NCBI RefSeq assembly: GCF_003992615.1
Contig: NZ_RZMY01000003.1
Location: 188,501-252,500 of the forward strand
DNA: 64,000 bases
Reading direction: 5' to 3'
Origin: Flagellimonas beolgyonensis
GTDB taxonomy: Bacteria; Bacteroidota; Bacteroidia; Flavobacteriales; Flavobacteriaceae
The translations under genes and the position numbers were made by a program. Every line of letters starts with the position of its first letter. The first letter of the stretch is position 1. Positions 26,729 to 35,244 of the stretch are shown here, piece after piece. Below the pieces are notes generated by a model, which was not told the origin of the DNA, made no database searches, and saw only the letters and a list, made by a program, of their open reading frames with translations.

Positions 26729-26818
26729 GGGTGCTATCTTATTTTGGAAATAGGTGAGTCCATTTCCGCATAAACAATCAACAATTTTTAGTATTTTATT
26801 TTAGTCTAAACGCTTGCA
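26729..26818 (+). promoter_or_regulatory. Candidate attenuator region between leader peptide and operon
   Basis: After the leader stop, GGAAAT (26746-26751) can pair with ATTTCC (26762-26767). The latter sits in GAGTCCATTTCCGC, which nearly repeats CAGTCCATTCCGTC inside the Arg codon stretch of the leader. The two copies could compete for the same partner, giving alternative hairpins depending on ribosome position. A T-rich stretch follows (26780-26805) but not directly after the stem, so a classical intrinsic terminator is not clear. Confidence 0.35.
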
Positions 26819-27433
26819 ATGAACATTGTAGTTGCTAACGAATCACATTTTAAGTACGCACAGATCATTTGCGACACCATCGCCGAATCGGCCAAAGTAC
26901 GTGGAACCGGTATTGCCAAACGTACTCCGGAATACATCATGAAAAGGTTGCAGAACGGTAATGCCATCATTGCTTTGGATGGTGATAAATTTGCAGGGTT
27001 CTGTTATATCGAAGTCTGGGGCAACAAGGATTTTGTGGCCAACTCTGGCTTGATCGTACATCCCGATTACCGAAACCAAGGACTGGCTAAACAAATCAAG
27101 AAGGCCGTTTTTGACCTGTCCCGAAAAAAATTCCCCGACGCCAAAATATTTGGAATCACCACAGGATTGGCCGTAATGAAAATGAACTACGAACTCGGTT
27201 ACAAACCTGTCACATTTTCGGAATTGACAGACGACCCTGAATTTTGGAAAGGATGCCAGACGTGCAAAAACTTTGATATCCTTACCCGAACCGAACGAAA
27301 AATGTGTTTGTGTACCGGGATGTTGTACGACCCAAAAGCCAAAAAAGCAGACCCAAGAAAAATAGATTCAAAGGTTTTCCAACGCCTCAAACGAATTAAG
27401 GAGAACCTGTTCCTAAAAAAGAAACAAAAATAG
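26819..27433 (+). CDS. GNAT family N-acyltransferase heading the arginine operon
   Basis: A 204-residue protein with a GNAT core: VRGTGIAKRTPEYIMKRL, IALDGDKFAGFCYIEVW, the beta4 strand VANSGLIVHPDYRNQGLAKQI, where the RNQGLA loop binds acyl-CoA pyrophosphate, and LAVMKMNYELGYKP. The C-terminus adds a basic tail and a GCQTCKN/CLC cysteine cluster that could hold a metal. Its place as first gene of the arg unit suggests that it acylates glutamate (acetyl or succinyl) in place of a classical ArgA or ArgJ, neither of which is present. The acyl group cannot be read from sequence. Confidence 0.78.
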   Translation: MNIVVANESHFKYAQIICDTIAESAKVRGTGIAKRTPEYIMKRLQNGNAIIALDGDKFAGFCYIEVWGNKDFVANSGLIVHPDYRNQGLAKQIKKAVFDLSRKKFPDAKIFGITTGLAVMKMNYELGYKPVTFSELTDDPEFWKGCQTCKNFDILTRTERKMCLCTGMLYDPKAKKADPRKIDSKVFQRLKRIKENLFLKKKQK

Positions 27434-27437
27434 GTGC

Positions 27438-27461
27438 CGGTTCCCGAATATTCTCGAACCG
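27438..27461. repeat. Nested palindrome in GNAT-argG gap
   Basis: CGGTTC and GAACCG (six pairs) enclose the perfect palindrome GAATATTC. There is no T-run, so it is more likely an RNA-processing or operator-like element than a terminator. Confidence 0.35.
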
Positions 27462-27485
27462 ATACTGAATTTAAAGCATTATAAA

Positions 27486-28676
27486 ATGAAAAAATTAGTT
27501 TTAGCCTATAGCGGTGGATTGGACACTTCCTATTGTGCCAAATCACTCTCACAGGACGAAGGACTTGAAGTCCATGCCGTAAGTGTAAACACCGGAGGCT
27601 TCAGCACCGAAGAGATCAAGGAAATTGAAAAAAAGGCCATCGCTTTGGGTGCTGCATCCTACACTTCCATCGATGCGGTGTCCACCTTTTATGACAAAGT
27701 GGTAAAATACCTCATTTTCGGCAACGTACTTCGGAACAATACCTACCCCCTTTCTGTGAGTGCCGAACGTATCATCCAGGCCATCGAGATCGTGAACCAC
27801 GCCAAAAAAATAGGGGCTCAGTACATTGCCCACGGCAGCACCGGTGCCGGAAACGACCAAGTGCGTTTCGATATGATCTTCCAAATTTTGGCTCCCGAAA
27901 TCGAGATTATTACACCCATCCGGGATAAAAAACTGGCCAGGGAGGCCGAAATCGAATACCTGCAAAAAAATGGTATCGACTATTCGTGGGAGAAGGCAAA
28001 ATACTCCATCAACCGTGGACTTTGGGGTACTTCCGTGGGTGGCTCAGAAACATTGACCTCCCATTTGTCCTTGCCGGACAGTGCCTACCCAAGTCAATTG
28101 GAAAAAGAATTGCCCAAAGAAGTAAAACTCACGTTCAACAAAGGCGAATTGGTGGCCATTGACGGGGAAGAAGGTTCCCCAGTGGCCAATATTGAAAAAT
28201 TATCGGCCATCGCTTCCAAATATGCCATTGGAAGGGATATTCACGTGGGGGATACCATCATCGGTATAAAAGGAAGGGTTGGCTTTGAGGCTGCTGCACC
28301 GTTGATCATCATTAAGGCACACCACCTCTTGGAAAAACATACCTTGAGCAAATGGCAACAATTCCAAAAAGAACAATTGTCCAGTTTTTATGGCATGTTG
28401 CTCCATGAAGGCCATTATTTGGACGAGGTAATGAGAAATATCGAAGCCTTTTTGGCCGATTCGCAAAAACACGTTTCTGGCGATGTATTTGTAACGCTAC
28501 ACCCCTACCGATTTGAATTGAACGGCATCTCATCCGAACACGATTTGATGAACGCTTCCTTTGGAAGTTATGGGGAAATGAACAAAGGTTGGACCGCAGA
28601 CGATGCCAAAGGGTTCATTAAAATTTTGTCCAACTCCGGGAAAATAGCCAACCACGTAAACCAAAATTATGATTAA
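27486..28676 (+). CDS. argG: Argininosuccinate synthase
   Basis: A 396-residue cytosolic enzyme that joins citrulline and aspartate using ATP. LAYSGGLDTSYCAK at residues 5-18 is the PP-loop ATP site. IAHGSTGAGNDQVRFD near 120 binds citrulline/aspartate, and YSINRGLWGTSVGGSE near 180 is the other conserved segment. Length is normal. It overlaps argC by eight bases and follows the GNAT gene with a 52-base gap that holds a palindrome. Confidence 0.96.
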   Translation: MKKLVLAYSGGLDTSYCAKSLSQDEGLEVHAVSVNTGGFSTEEIKEIEKKAIALGAASYTSIDAVSTFYDKVVKYLIFGNVLRNNTYPLSVSAERIIQAIEIVNHAKKIGAQYIAHGSTGAGNDQVRFDMIFQILAPEIEIITPIRDKKLAREAEIEYLQKNGIDYSWEKAKYSINRGLWGTSVGGSETLTSHLSLPDSAYPSQLEKELPKEVKLTFNKGELVAIDGEEGSPVANIEKLSAIASKYAIGRDIHVGDTIIGIKGRVGFEAAAPLIIIKAHHLLEKHTLSKWQQFQKEQLSSFYGMLLHEGHYLDEVMRNIEAFLADSQKHVSGDVFVTLHPYRFELNGISSEHDLMNASFGSYGEMNKGWTADDAKGFIKILSNSGKIANHVNQNYD

Positions 28677-29643
28677 GGCAGGTATTATTGGCGGTTCTGG
28701 TTACACGGGCGGGGAATTGATACGAATTTTGTTGAACCACCCAAACACCGAAATCGACTTTGTGTACAGCACTACCCGAGCTGGCAAACCCATCGCATCG
28801 GCCCATCAAGATTTGTTGGGTTTGACCGATCTGAAATTTTCCGGTGAAGTAAATCCGAATGTGGATGTGGTGTTCCTTTGCTTGGGTCATGGAAATTCAA
28901 CGGCTTTTTTGAACGAACATCCCTTTTCCAATAGCACCAAGGTTATTGATCTTAGCAACGATTTCAGATTGCAGGCCGATTCCACATTCAACGGTAAGCG
29001 TTTTATTTACGGATTGCCCGAACTGAACAAGTCTTCAATACAATCCGCAGAAGCCATTGCCAATCCCGGTTGTTTTGCCACTGCAATCCAACTCGCTTTG
29101 TTGCCTTTGGCAAAAGCCGGTTTGTTGAACAATGAGGTGCACATCAATGCCGTAACGGGCAGCACAGGTGCGGGAGTTGGATTATCGCCTTCTTCACACT
29201 TCAGTTGGCGGAACAATAACGTGTCGTGGTACAAGCCTTTCACCCATCAACATCTGGGAGAAATTGGGGAGAGCTTGGAATCCTATGGAAATACTGTTGG
29301 GAAATTGCTATTCCTACCCAACCGTGGCAATTTTACCCGAGGTATTTTAGCCACAGCCTATACCCAGTTTGATGGCTCCTTGGAGGAAGCAAAACAATTG
29401 TTTACTGATTTTTACAAGGATGCGGTTTTCACCCATTTGTCAGAAGAAGAAATCCATTTAAAACAAGTAGTGAACACCAACCAATGTCACATTCATTTGC
29501 ACAAGCACGAAGACCTTTTGTTGGTGACATCAGCCATCGACAATTTATTAAAAGGAGCTTCTGGGCAAGCCGTACAAAACATGAACCTGATGTTCGGTTT
29601 TCCCGAAACCGAAGGTCTGTTGTTAAAAGCAGGAGTATTTTAA
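28669..29643 (+). CDS. argC: N-acetyl-gamma-glutamyl-phosphate reductase
   Basis: A 324-residue NADPH-dependent reductase acting on the N-acylglutamyl phosphate made by ArgB. The nucleotide motif GIIGGSGYTGGELIR is at 5-19, the catalytic Cys lies in IANPGCFATAIQL near residue 134, and the conserved His in the later GNFTRGILATA region. Length fits type 1 ArgC. In Bacteroidota with N-succinyl intermediates the same enzyme family takes the succinyl form. The start lies inside the end of argG, so translation is coupled. Confidence 0.95.
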   Translation: MIKAGIIGGSGYTGGELIRILLNHPNTEIDFVYSTTRAGKPIASAHQDLLGLTDLKFSGEVNPNVDVVFLCLGHGNSTAFLNEHPFSNSTKVIDLSNDFRLQADSTFNGKRFIYGLPELNKSSIQSAEAIANPGCFATAIQLALLPLAKAGLLNNEVHINAVTGSTGAGVGLSPSSHFSWRNNNVSWYKPFTHQHLGEIGESLESYGNTVGKLLFLPNRGNFTRGILATAYTQFDGSLEEAKQLFTDFYKDAVFTHLSEEEIHLKQVVNTNQCHIHLHKHEDLLLVTSAIDNLLKGASGQAVQNMNLMFGFPETEGLLLKAGVF

Positions 29644-29653
29644 AATAACTGAT

Positions 29654-29706
29654 CCCTGAGCGTAGTCGAAGGGAAAACTATAATAGATTCCCGTATTCTC
29701 GGGAAT
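29654..29706. repeat. REP-like palindromic repeats between argC and proC
   Basis: Two hairpins: CCCTGAGCGTAGTCGAAGGG (29654-29673) and ATTCCCG-tattct-CGGGAAT (29687-29706) followed by GACA. The second is the inverted form of the element at 36561-36584. Such short repeats are scattered between genes in many Flavobacteriaceae. Confidence 0.6.
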
Positions 29707-29722
29707 GACAAAGACGAGAAAT

Positions 29723-30517
29723 ATGAAAATAGCCATCATAGGAGCAGGGAACTTGGGTTTGGCCATGGCAAAAGGCATTTTGCACACCAATGGCGCTACC
29801 ACCATGTACCTCACCAAAAGAAACACGAAATCCATCCAGGATTTTGAAAAGTACGGGAATGTAAAAGTGACTTCCGACAATTTGGAGGCCATAGCAAACT
29901 CGGATATCCTGATTTTTGCCGTGCAACCGGGCCAGTTCACTACCATTCTGGAACAGGCCAAAGATTTGTTGACCGAGAAACACGTGATCATCAGCACGAT
30001 AACCGGATTCAAAATTTCGAGGATCGAGGAAATCATCGGTGCGGATAAGTTCATCATTCGGAGCATGCCCAACACGGCCATCTCCGTTGGGAAATCCATG
30101 ACCTGTATTTGTAGCAACGAACCCGGGAAAAAACGGGTTGATTTGGCCAAGGCCATTTTCAACCGCATGGGGCACACCATGGAAATTCCAGAAGACCAAA
30201 TGCAGGCCGCCACGGTGATCTGTGCAAGTGGTATTGCTTTTTGGATGCGCTTGATCCGTGCCACAACGCAAGGGGCCATCCAATTAGGGTTCGATGCCAA
30301 AGAGGCACAAGAACTGGCCATGCATACCTGTAACGGGGCCGCAAGCCTATTGATCGAATCCGGAAGTCATCCCGAAGAGGAAATCGACCGGGTAACCACC
30401 CCAAAAGGCTGCACCATTGAAGGGCTGAACGAAATGGAACACCAGGGATTGAGCTCTTCATTGATTAAAGGAATCGTATCCTCCTATGAAAAAATCAGTC
30501 ACATCAGAAAAACGTAA
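29723..30517 (+). CDS. proC: Pyrroline-5-carboxylate reductase
   Basis: A 264-residue NAD(P)H enzyme making proline from pyrroline-5-carboxylate. MKIAIIGAGNLGLAMAKGI is the Rossmann motif, FAVQPGQF near 73 and RSMPNTAISVG near 113 are family signatures, and TTPKGCTIEGLNEMEHQGL near 225-243 is the ProC C-terminal motif. The six-codon longer start at 29705 would lie in the repeat, so ATG 29723 is chosen. Its presence inside the arg unit links proline and ornithine/arginine synthesis; it sits two bases before argD. Confidence 0.93.
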   Translation: MKIAIIGAGNLGLAMAKGILHTNGATTMYLTKRNTKSIQDFEKYGNVKVTSDNLEAIANSDILIFAVQPGQFTTILEQAKDLLTEKHVIISTITGFKISRIEEIIGADKFIIRSMPNTAISVGKSMTCICSNEPGKKRVDLAKAIFNRMGHTMEIPEDQMQAATVICASGIAFWMRLIRATTQGAIQLGFDAKEAQELAMHTCNGAASLLIESGSHPEEEIDRVTTPKGCTIEGLNEMEHQGLSSSLIKGIVSSYEKISHIRKT

Positions 30518-30519
30518 TC

Positions 30520-31647
30520 ATGAAATTATTCGATGTATATCCCCTTTATGACGTAACCCCGGTTTCCGCCAAGGGCATTGAGGTTTGGGACCAAAAGGGA
30601 GAAAAATATTGGGATTTTTACGGTGGGCATGCCGTAATCTCCATTGGCCATACCCATCCGCATTACGTAAAACGAATCGAGGACCAACTGGAGAAAATTG
30701 CATTTTACAGTAATTCGGTCCAGAACCCGGTACAAAAGGAATTGGCGGAAAAATTGGGCAAACTATCCGGTTGTGAAAATTATGACCTGTTCATGTGCAA
30801 CTCAGGGGCTGAGGCCAATGAAAATGCCTTGAAAATGGCTTCCTTTCATACCGGCAAGGCCAAAGTAATTGCCTTTAAAAACAGTTTTCACGGACGAACC
30901 TCAGCTGCTGTGGCCGCTACCGACAACCCTAAGATCAATGCGCCGATCAATTTGCAACAGGAGGTCACTTTTCTACCCTTGAACGACTTTGATGCTTTTG
31001 AAAAAGCCATTGCCTCGGGCGATCATTGTGCGGTTATCTTGGAGGCCATTCAAGGCGTAGGTGGTTTGGACGAACCCACGACGGAATTTTATCAATTCAT
31101 TGCCCAGAAATGTAAGGAAAATAATGTTGTGCTCATTGCCGATGAGGTGCAATCTGGGTACGGTCGTAGCGGAAAGTTCTTCGGTTTTCAGCACCATGGC
31201 ATTCAACCCGACATCATTTCCATAGCCAAAGGGATGGGCAATGGTTTTCCGGTAGGTGGCATTTTGATCCATGAAAGCTTCAAGCCTTCTTACGGACTTT
31301 TGGGAACCACTTTTGGTGGCAACCATTTGGCCTGTGCAGCCAGCTTGGCTGTATTGGAAGTATTGGAAAATGAGGATTTGATTACAAACGCTGCCGAACT
31401 GGGGATTTATTTCCGAGAAAAAGCAGCTGATGTTCCAGAAATCAAAAAAGTAAAGGGCAGAGGATTGATGATCGGACTCGAATTTGATTTTGAAGTCGCT
31501 GAATTGCGAAAAAAGTTGATCTATGACCACCATATGTTCACCGGAAGTGCCAACAATAAAAAATTATTGCGGTTTTTGCCCGCGCTGAACATTACCTCGG
31601 AACACATCGACCTGTTCTTCGAGGCGTTAAAAAAAGCATTGAAATGA
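30520..31647 (+). CDS. argD: Acetylornithine/succinylornithine aminotransferase
   Basis: A 375-residue PLP enzyme of class III transaminases that converts N-acylglutamate semialdehyde to N-acylornithine. FMCNSGAEANENALKMA near 87-103, FKNSFHGRTSAAVAAT near 116, and the PLP lysine in IADEVQSGYGRSGKFF/ISIAKGMGNGFPVGG near 206-246 are all present. The last four bases overlap the argF' start. Like other steps of this unit it could act on acetyl or succinyl intermediates. Confidence 0.94.
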   Translation: MKLFDVYPLYDVTPVSAKGIEVWDQKGEKYWDFYGGHAVISIGHTHPHYVKRIEDQLEKIAFYSNSVQNPVQKELAEKLGKLSGCENYDLFMCNSGAEANENALKMASFHTGKAKVIAFKNSFHGRTSAAVAATDNPKINAPINLQQEVTFLPLNDFDAFEKAIASGDHCAVILEAIQGVGGLDEPTTEFYQFIAQKCKENNVVLIADEVQSGYGRSGKFFGFQHHGIQPDIISIAKGMGNGFPVGGILIHESFKPSYGLLGTTFGGNHLACAASLAVLEVLENEDLITNAAELGIYFREKAADVPEIKKVKGRGLMIGLEFDFEVAELRKKLIYDHHMFTGSANNKKLLRFLPALNITSEHIDLFFEALKKALK

Positions 31648-32579
31648 AGCATTTTTTGTCGATAAACGATATTGATTCCCTTCCCGATTGGGTGGAGGAA
31701 GCGATCAATCTCAAAAAAGACCCTTATCAGTTTCAGCATTTGGGCAAACGAAAAACAGTATGCCTATTGTTCTTCAATAATAGCCTTCGGACCCGATTGA
31801 GTACCCAAAAAGCGGCCCTGAATCTGGGGATGGAGGTCATGATCATGAACTTTGGCAATGAGGGCTGGGCCTTGGAATACGGTGACGGAACCGTTATGGA
31901 TCAAGGTACATCGGAACATATCAAGGAAGCTGCGCAAGTAGTTTCTCAATATTGCGATATCGTCGCGATACGTGCTTTTGCCGGTTTGGTGGACAAAGCA
32001 AAGGACGAAGCAGAGGAAGTGATCCATGGTTTTGCCAAGTATGCCTCCATTCCCGTGGTGAACATGGAAAGTTCGGTAGGACATCCATTACAGGCATTGG
32101 CCGATGCCATTACCTTGGCCGAAAACAAGACTAAGGCCAAGCCTAAGGTAGTGCTATCCTGGGCACCGCATCCCAAGGCTTTGCCGCATGCCGTGGCCAA
32201 TTCCTTTGTACAGATGATGAAATTGCAGGAGGCCGATTTTGTAATCACCCATCCTGAAGGGTACGAGCTCAATCCGGAAATTACAAAAGGATGCCACATT
32301 GAACACAATCAGCAAAAAGCCTTGGAAAATGCGGATTTTGTATATGTAAAAAACTGGAGCAGCTATCGCGATTATGGTAAGGTAATGAACAAGGATGTAA
32401 ACTGGACCATGACCCAAGAAAAACTGGGAGGGGCAAAGTTCATGCATTGCCTTCCGGTACGCAGAAACGTAGTGGTGGAGGATGCGGTATTGGACGGGCA
32501 TCAGTCGTTGGTGGCCGAACAAGCAAAAAATCGAATTTTTTCAGCCCAATTGGTGTTGAAAAAACTGTTGGAACAGTGA
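31644..32579 (+). CDS. argF: N-acylornithine carbamoyltransferase (ArgF')
   Basis: A 311-residue transcarbamylase. It has FFNNSLRTRLSTQKAA (44-58) instead of the ornithine-type STRT, which marks the Xanthomonas/Bacteroides group using N-acetyl- or N-succinyl-ornithine to form N-acylcitrulline. RAFAGL and HPLQALAD (carbamoyl phosphate) and HCLPVRRN near 274 are further signatures. In the specificity loop (MDQGTSEHIKEA) the residue matching Pro90 of the succinyl enzyme is Ser90, neither that Pro nor the Glu of the acetyl enzyme, so the acyl preference is open. The downstream deacylase (argE) is needed after this step, which fits the pathway. Confidence 0.9.
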   Translation: MKHFLSINDIDSLPDWVEEAINLKKDPYQFQHLGKRKTVCLLFFNNSLRTRLSTQKAALNLGMEVMIMNFGNEGWALEYGDGTVMDQGTSEHIKEAAQVVSQYCDIVAIRAFAGLVDKAKDEAEEVIHGFAKYASIPVVNMESSVGHPLQALADAITLAENKTKAKPKVVLSWAPHPKALPHAVANSFVQMMKLQEADFVITHPEGYELNPEITKGCHIEHNQQKALENADFVYVKNWSSYRDYGKVMNKDVNWTMTQEKLGGAKFMHCLPVRRNVVVEDAVLDGHQSLVAEQAKNRIFSAQLVLKKLLEQ

Positions 32580-32580
32580 T

Positions 32581-33327
32581 ATGAAATTAAAGGATAAAGT
32601 TTGTATAGTAACTGGAGCCACAAGTGGCATGGGCAAAGCAATTGCTGAAGCCTTCTCCAAAGAAGGTGCCCAACTAATCCTATCGGGAAGGAATGAAGAA
32701 AGAGGGCAGAGTTTGGAAAAACAGCTTTCCAATGCGGTGTTTGTTCCTGGCGATATTACCGACCCAACCTACAATAAACAATTGGTGGACACTGCAATCA
32801 ACACCTTTGGAAAATTGGACATACTTTCGTTGAATGCAGGCGTGCTTGGATTGGGAAATGTGGAGGAATTGCCCATTGAGGCTTGGCATAACACCTTGAA
32901 CACCAATTTGAGTTCCATTTTTTATATCAGCAAACATGCATTGCCCCACCTGCAGAAAAGCGGACAAGGCAATATTTTGATCAATGCATCCATTGCTGCT
33001 TTCAAGAGTTTTCCCAACCATCCCGCTTATTGTGCCTCAAAAGCTGGAGCAGTGGCCCTAATGAAACAGATGGCAGTGGAGTGTGCCCCGGAGGTTCGAG
33101 TGAACGCAATGTGTCCAGGGCCGGTGGACACACCATTGCTTTGGGAATCCGCAAAGGCATTTGATTACCCTGATCAGGCGGTAGCGAATGCAGAAAAAGC
33201 AACATTGTTAAAACGACTGGGAACACCCATGGATATCGCAAAACTTGCTCTTTTTTTGGTGTCAGACGATAGTTCATGGATTACCGGAACCACGATCACC
33301 ATCGATGGTGGAATAATAAACACATAA
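32581..33327 (+). CDS. SDR family oxidoreductase within the arginine operon
   Basis: A 248-residue classical short-chain dehydrogenase. TGATSGMGKAIAEA at 11-24 is the cofactor loop, LNAGVLGLG near 84-92 is the NAG motif, NASIAAF near 138-144 supplies the catalytic Ser, and YCASKAG near 151-157 gives Tyr and Lys. The PGPVDTPL segment follows. It fits tightly between argF' (one base gap) and argB (one base gap), so it is part of the unit, yet no SDR step is known in arginine synthesis. It might serve proline/ornithine metabolism or be a passenger. Confidence 0.85.
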   Translation: MKLKDKVCIVTGATSGMGKAIAEAFSKEGAQLILSGRNEERGQSLEKQLSNAVFVPGDITDPTYNKQLVDTAINTFGKLDILSLNAGVLGLGNVEELPIEAWHNTLNTNLSSIFYISKHALPHLQKSGQGNILINASIAAFKSFPNHPAYCASKAGAVALMKQMAVECAPEVRVNAMCPGPVDTPLLWESAKAFDYPDQAVANAEKATLLKRLGTPMDIAKLALFLVSDDSSWITGTTITIDGGIINT

Positions 33328-33328
33328 A

Positions 33329-34108
33329 ATGAAACAGAAACTTTCCATAGTAAAAATAGGAGGAAATGTAATTGAGGATGCCCATGGCTTTGAACATGTA
33401 TTGGGCCTGTTTTCCAAAATGGACGGAAACAAAATTTTGGTGCACGGTGGCGGAAAGAAAGCCACTGAATTGGGAAATAAATTGGGCATCGAAAGCCAAA
33501 TGGTAAACGGTCGACGCATTACCGACCCCGAAACCCTGGATATTGCCGTTATGGTGTATGGAGGGCTGGTCAGTAAAAAGATTGTTGCCAAATTGCAGGC
33601 CTTGGGCACGGATGCGATTGGAATGAGCGGTGCCGATGCCAACACCATTCGAGCACACAAAAGACCCATCAAAAAGGTCGACTTTGGCCTTGTGGGCGAT
33701 GTGGACACGGTGAACAGCTACGCCATCCTAAAACTGTTGCAGGCTGGATTCACTCCCATTTTCTGTGCCCTTACCCACGATGGGCGGGGACAGTTACTCA
33801 ATACCAATGCCGACACGATTGCCGCAGAATTGGCCATTGCCATGTCGGACCAATTTGAAACCACATTGTACTACTGCTTTGAAAAGAAAGGAGTGCTACA
33901 GGATGTGGACGATGAAAACTCGGTGATCCATCACATCGATTCCAAAACCTATGATGAACTTTTGGCCTATGGTATCATTTCCGATGGCATGCTTCCAAAA
34001 ATGCATAATTGCTTTTATGCCTTACGCAACCATGTTGCCAAGGTTTGTGTAGGCAACAGTGAAATGTTGGAAGCCAACAATTCAGAATATACGACCCTAA
34101 CTTTATGA
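33329..34108 (+). CDS. argB: N-acetylglutamate kinase
   Basis: A 259-residue kinase that phosphorylates the gamma-carboxyl of N-acylglutamate. IVKIGGNVIED at 6-16 is the phosphate-binding loop, ILVHGGGKKATELG near 35-48 the Gly-rich acylglutamate site, and NTNADTIAAELA near 158-169 the NxN/ATP motif. The N-terminal extension for arginine feedback, typical of hexameric ArgB, is missing, so direct feedback by arginine is less likely; this would fit control at the leader instead. It overlaps argE by four bases. Confidence 0.93.
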   Translation: MKQKLSIVKIGGNVIEDAHGFEHVLGLFSKMDGNKILVHGGGKKATELGNKLGIESQMVNGRRITDPETLDIAVMVYGGLVSKKIVAKLQALGTDAIGMSGADANTIRAHKRPIKKVDFGLVGDVDTVNSYAILKLLQAGFTPIFCALTHDGRGQLLNTNADTIAAELAIAMSDQFETTLYYCFEKKGVLQDVDDENSVIHHIDSKTYDELLAYGIISDGMLPKMHNCFYALRNHVAKVCVGNSEMLEANNSEYTTLTL

Positions 34109-35175
34109 GCAAAAGCCAAGACATATTGACCCAAAACGCCATAGAACTGCTGCAAGAACTGATATCCATTCCCTCATTTTCAGGGGAAGAGGACAAGACT
34201 GCAGATGCCATTGCGGCTTTTTTAAACAGTTTTGGCGTAGAAACCCATCGGCAGGACAACAACATTTATGCCTTCAACAAACACTATGATGAAAGCAAGC
34301 CCAACTTGCTGTTGAACTCCCATCATGACACGGTTAAACCGAACAGTGCCTATACCAAAGATCCTTTCCATCCACATATTGAAGAAGGCAAGCTCTTTGG
34401 ATTGGGCAGTAATGATGCGGGAGGATGTCTGGTATCTTTATTGGCCACTTTTGTGCATTTTTATGGGAAAGAAGGTTTGAGCCATAACCTCATTATGGCG
34501 GCCACAGCGGAAGAAGAAGATGCGGGTGAAAAAAGCTTACGGGGTCTATTGCCCATCCTTCCCCATATCGATGTGGCCGTGGTGGGCGAACCCACTTTGA
34601 TGGATCTCGCCATCGCCGAAAAAGGGTTAGTGGTTTTTGATGCCGTGGTGGAAGGTACGCCTTCGCATGCGGCACATCCGAACGATAACAACGCCATCTA
34701 CAATACCATCGAAGTGCTCCAATGGTTCAAGGATTATACTTTCGACAAGGTTTCGGAGGCCTTGGGCGAAGTAAAAATGACCGTGACCCAGATCAATGCA
34801 GGCAAACAGCACAATGTAGTACCCGCCCAAGTGGATTTGGTGGTGGATGTTCGCGTGAACGATTGCTATACCAACCAAGAAATTGCGGAAATGCTTCAAA
34901 AGGAGGCGCCTTGTAAAATGACGCCTCGATCCTTGCGTTTGAACTCGTCCTGCATCGACCCTAACCATGATTTGGTGAAAAGTGGGGTGGCTTTAGGAAG
35001 AAAAACTTATGGATCGCCTACCTTATCCGATCAGGCCGCGTTAAGCTGCCAATCGGTGAAACTGGGACCTGGCGACAGTACACGCTCCCATTCTGCGGAT
35101 GAATTTATATATGTGAACGAAATTGAAGAGGGTATAGACCTGTATATCAAAATCCTTTCGGGATTTTTACAATGA
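34105..35175 (+). CDS. argE: M20 family N-acylcitrulline/ornithine deacylase
   Basis: A 356-residue binuclear zinc amidohydrolase. LNSHHDTVKP near 72-81 (first zinc His and Asp), SNDAGGCL near 98-105 (bridging Asp), AATAEEEDAGEKS near 133-145 (catalytic Glu) and GDSTRSHSADEFI near the end (last zinc His) are complete. In the ArgF' pathway this enzyme releases citrulline from N-acylcitrulline, just before argG and argH act. The dimerisation domain lies between about 175 and 290. Start overlaps argB. Confidence 0.88.
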   Translation: MSKSQDILTQNAIELLQELISIPSFSGEEDKTADAIAAFLNSFGVETHRQDNNIYAFNKHYDESKPNLLLNSHHDTVKPNSAYTKDPFHPHIEEGKLFGLGSNDAGGCLVSLLATFVHFYGKEGLSHNLIMAATAEEEDAGEKSLRGLLPILPHIDVAVVGEPTLMDLAIAEKGLVVFDAVVEGTPSHAAHPNDNNAIYNTIEVLQWFKDYTFDKVSEALGEVKMTVTQINAGKQHNVVPAQVDLVVDVRVNDCYTNQEIAEMLQKEAPCKMTPRSLRLNSSCIDPNHDLVKSGVALGRKTYGSPTLSDQAALSCQSVKLGPGDSTRSHSADEFIYVNEIEEGIDLYIKILSGFLQ

Positions 35176-35244
35176 ACAATAATCAATTACCAATTTACAT
35201 TCAGCTATTGTACATTGTTAATTGTTAACTGATAATTGAATAGT

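Noticed and set aside
35176..35244. AT-rich repeats before argH
   Set aside because: Short TTAATTG/CAATTA repeats have little structure and may be simple-sequence noise; no feature is claimed.
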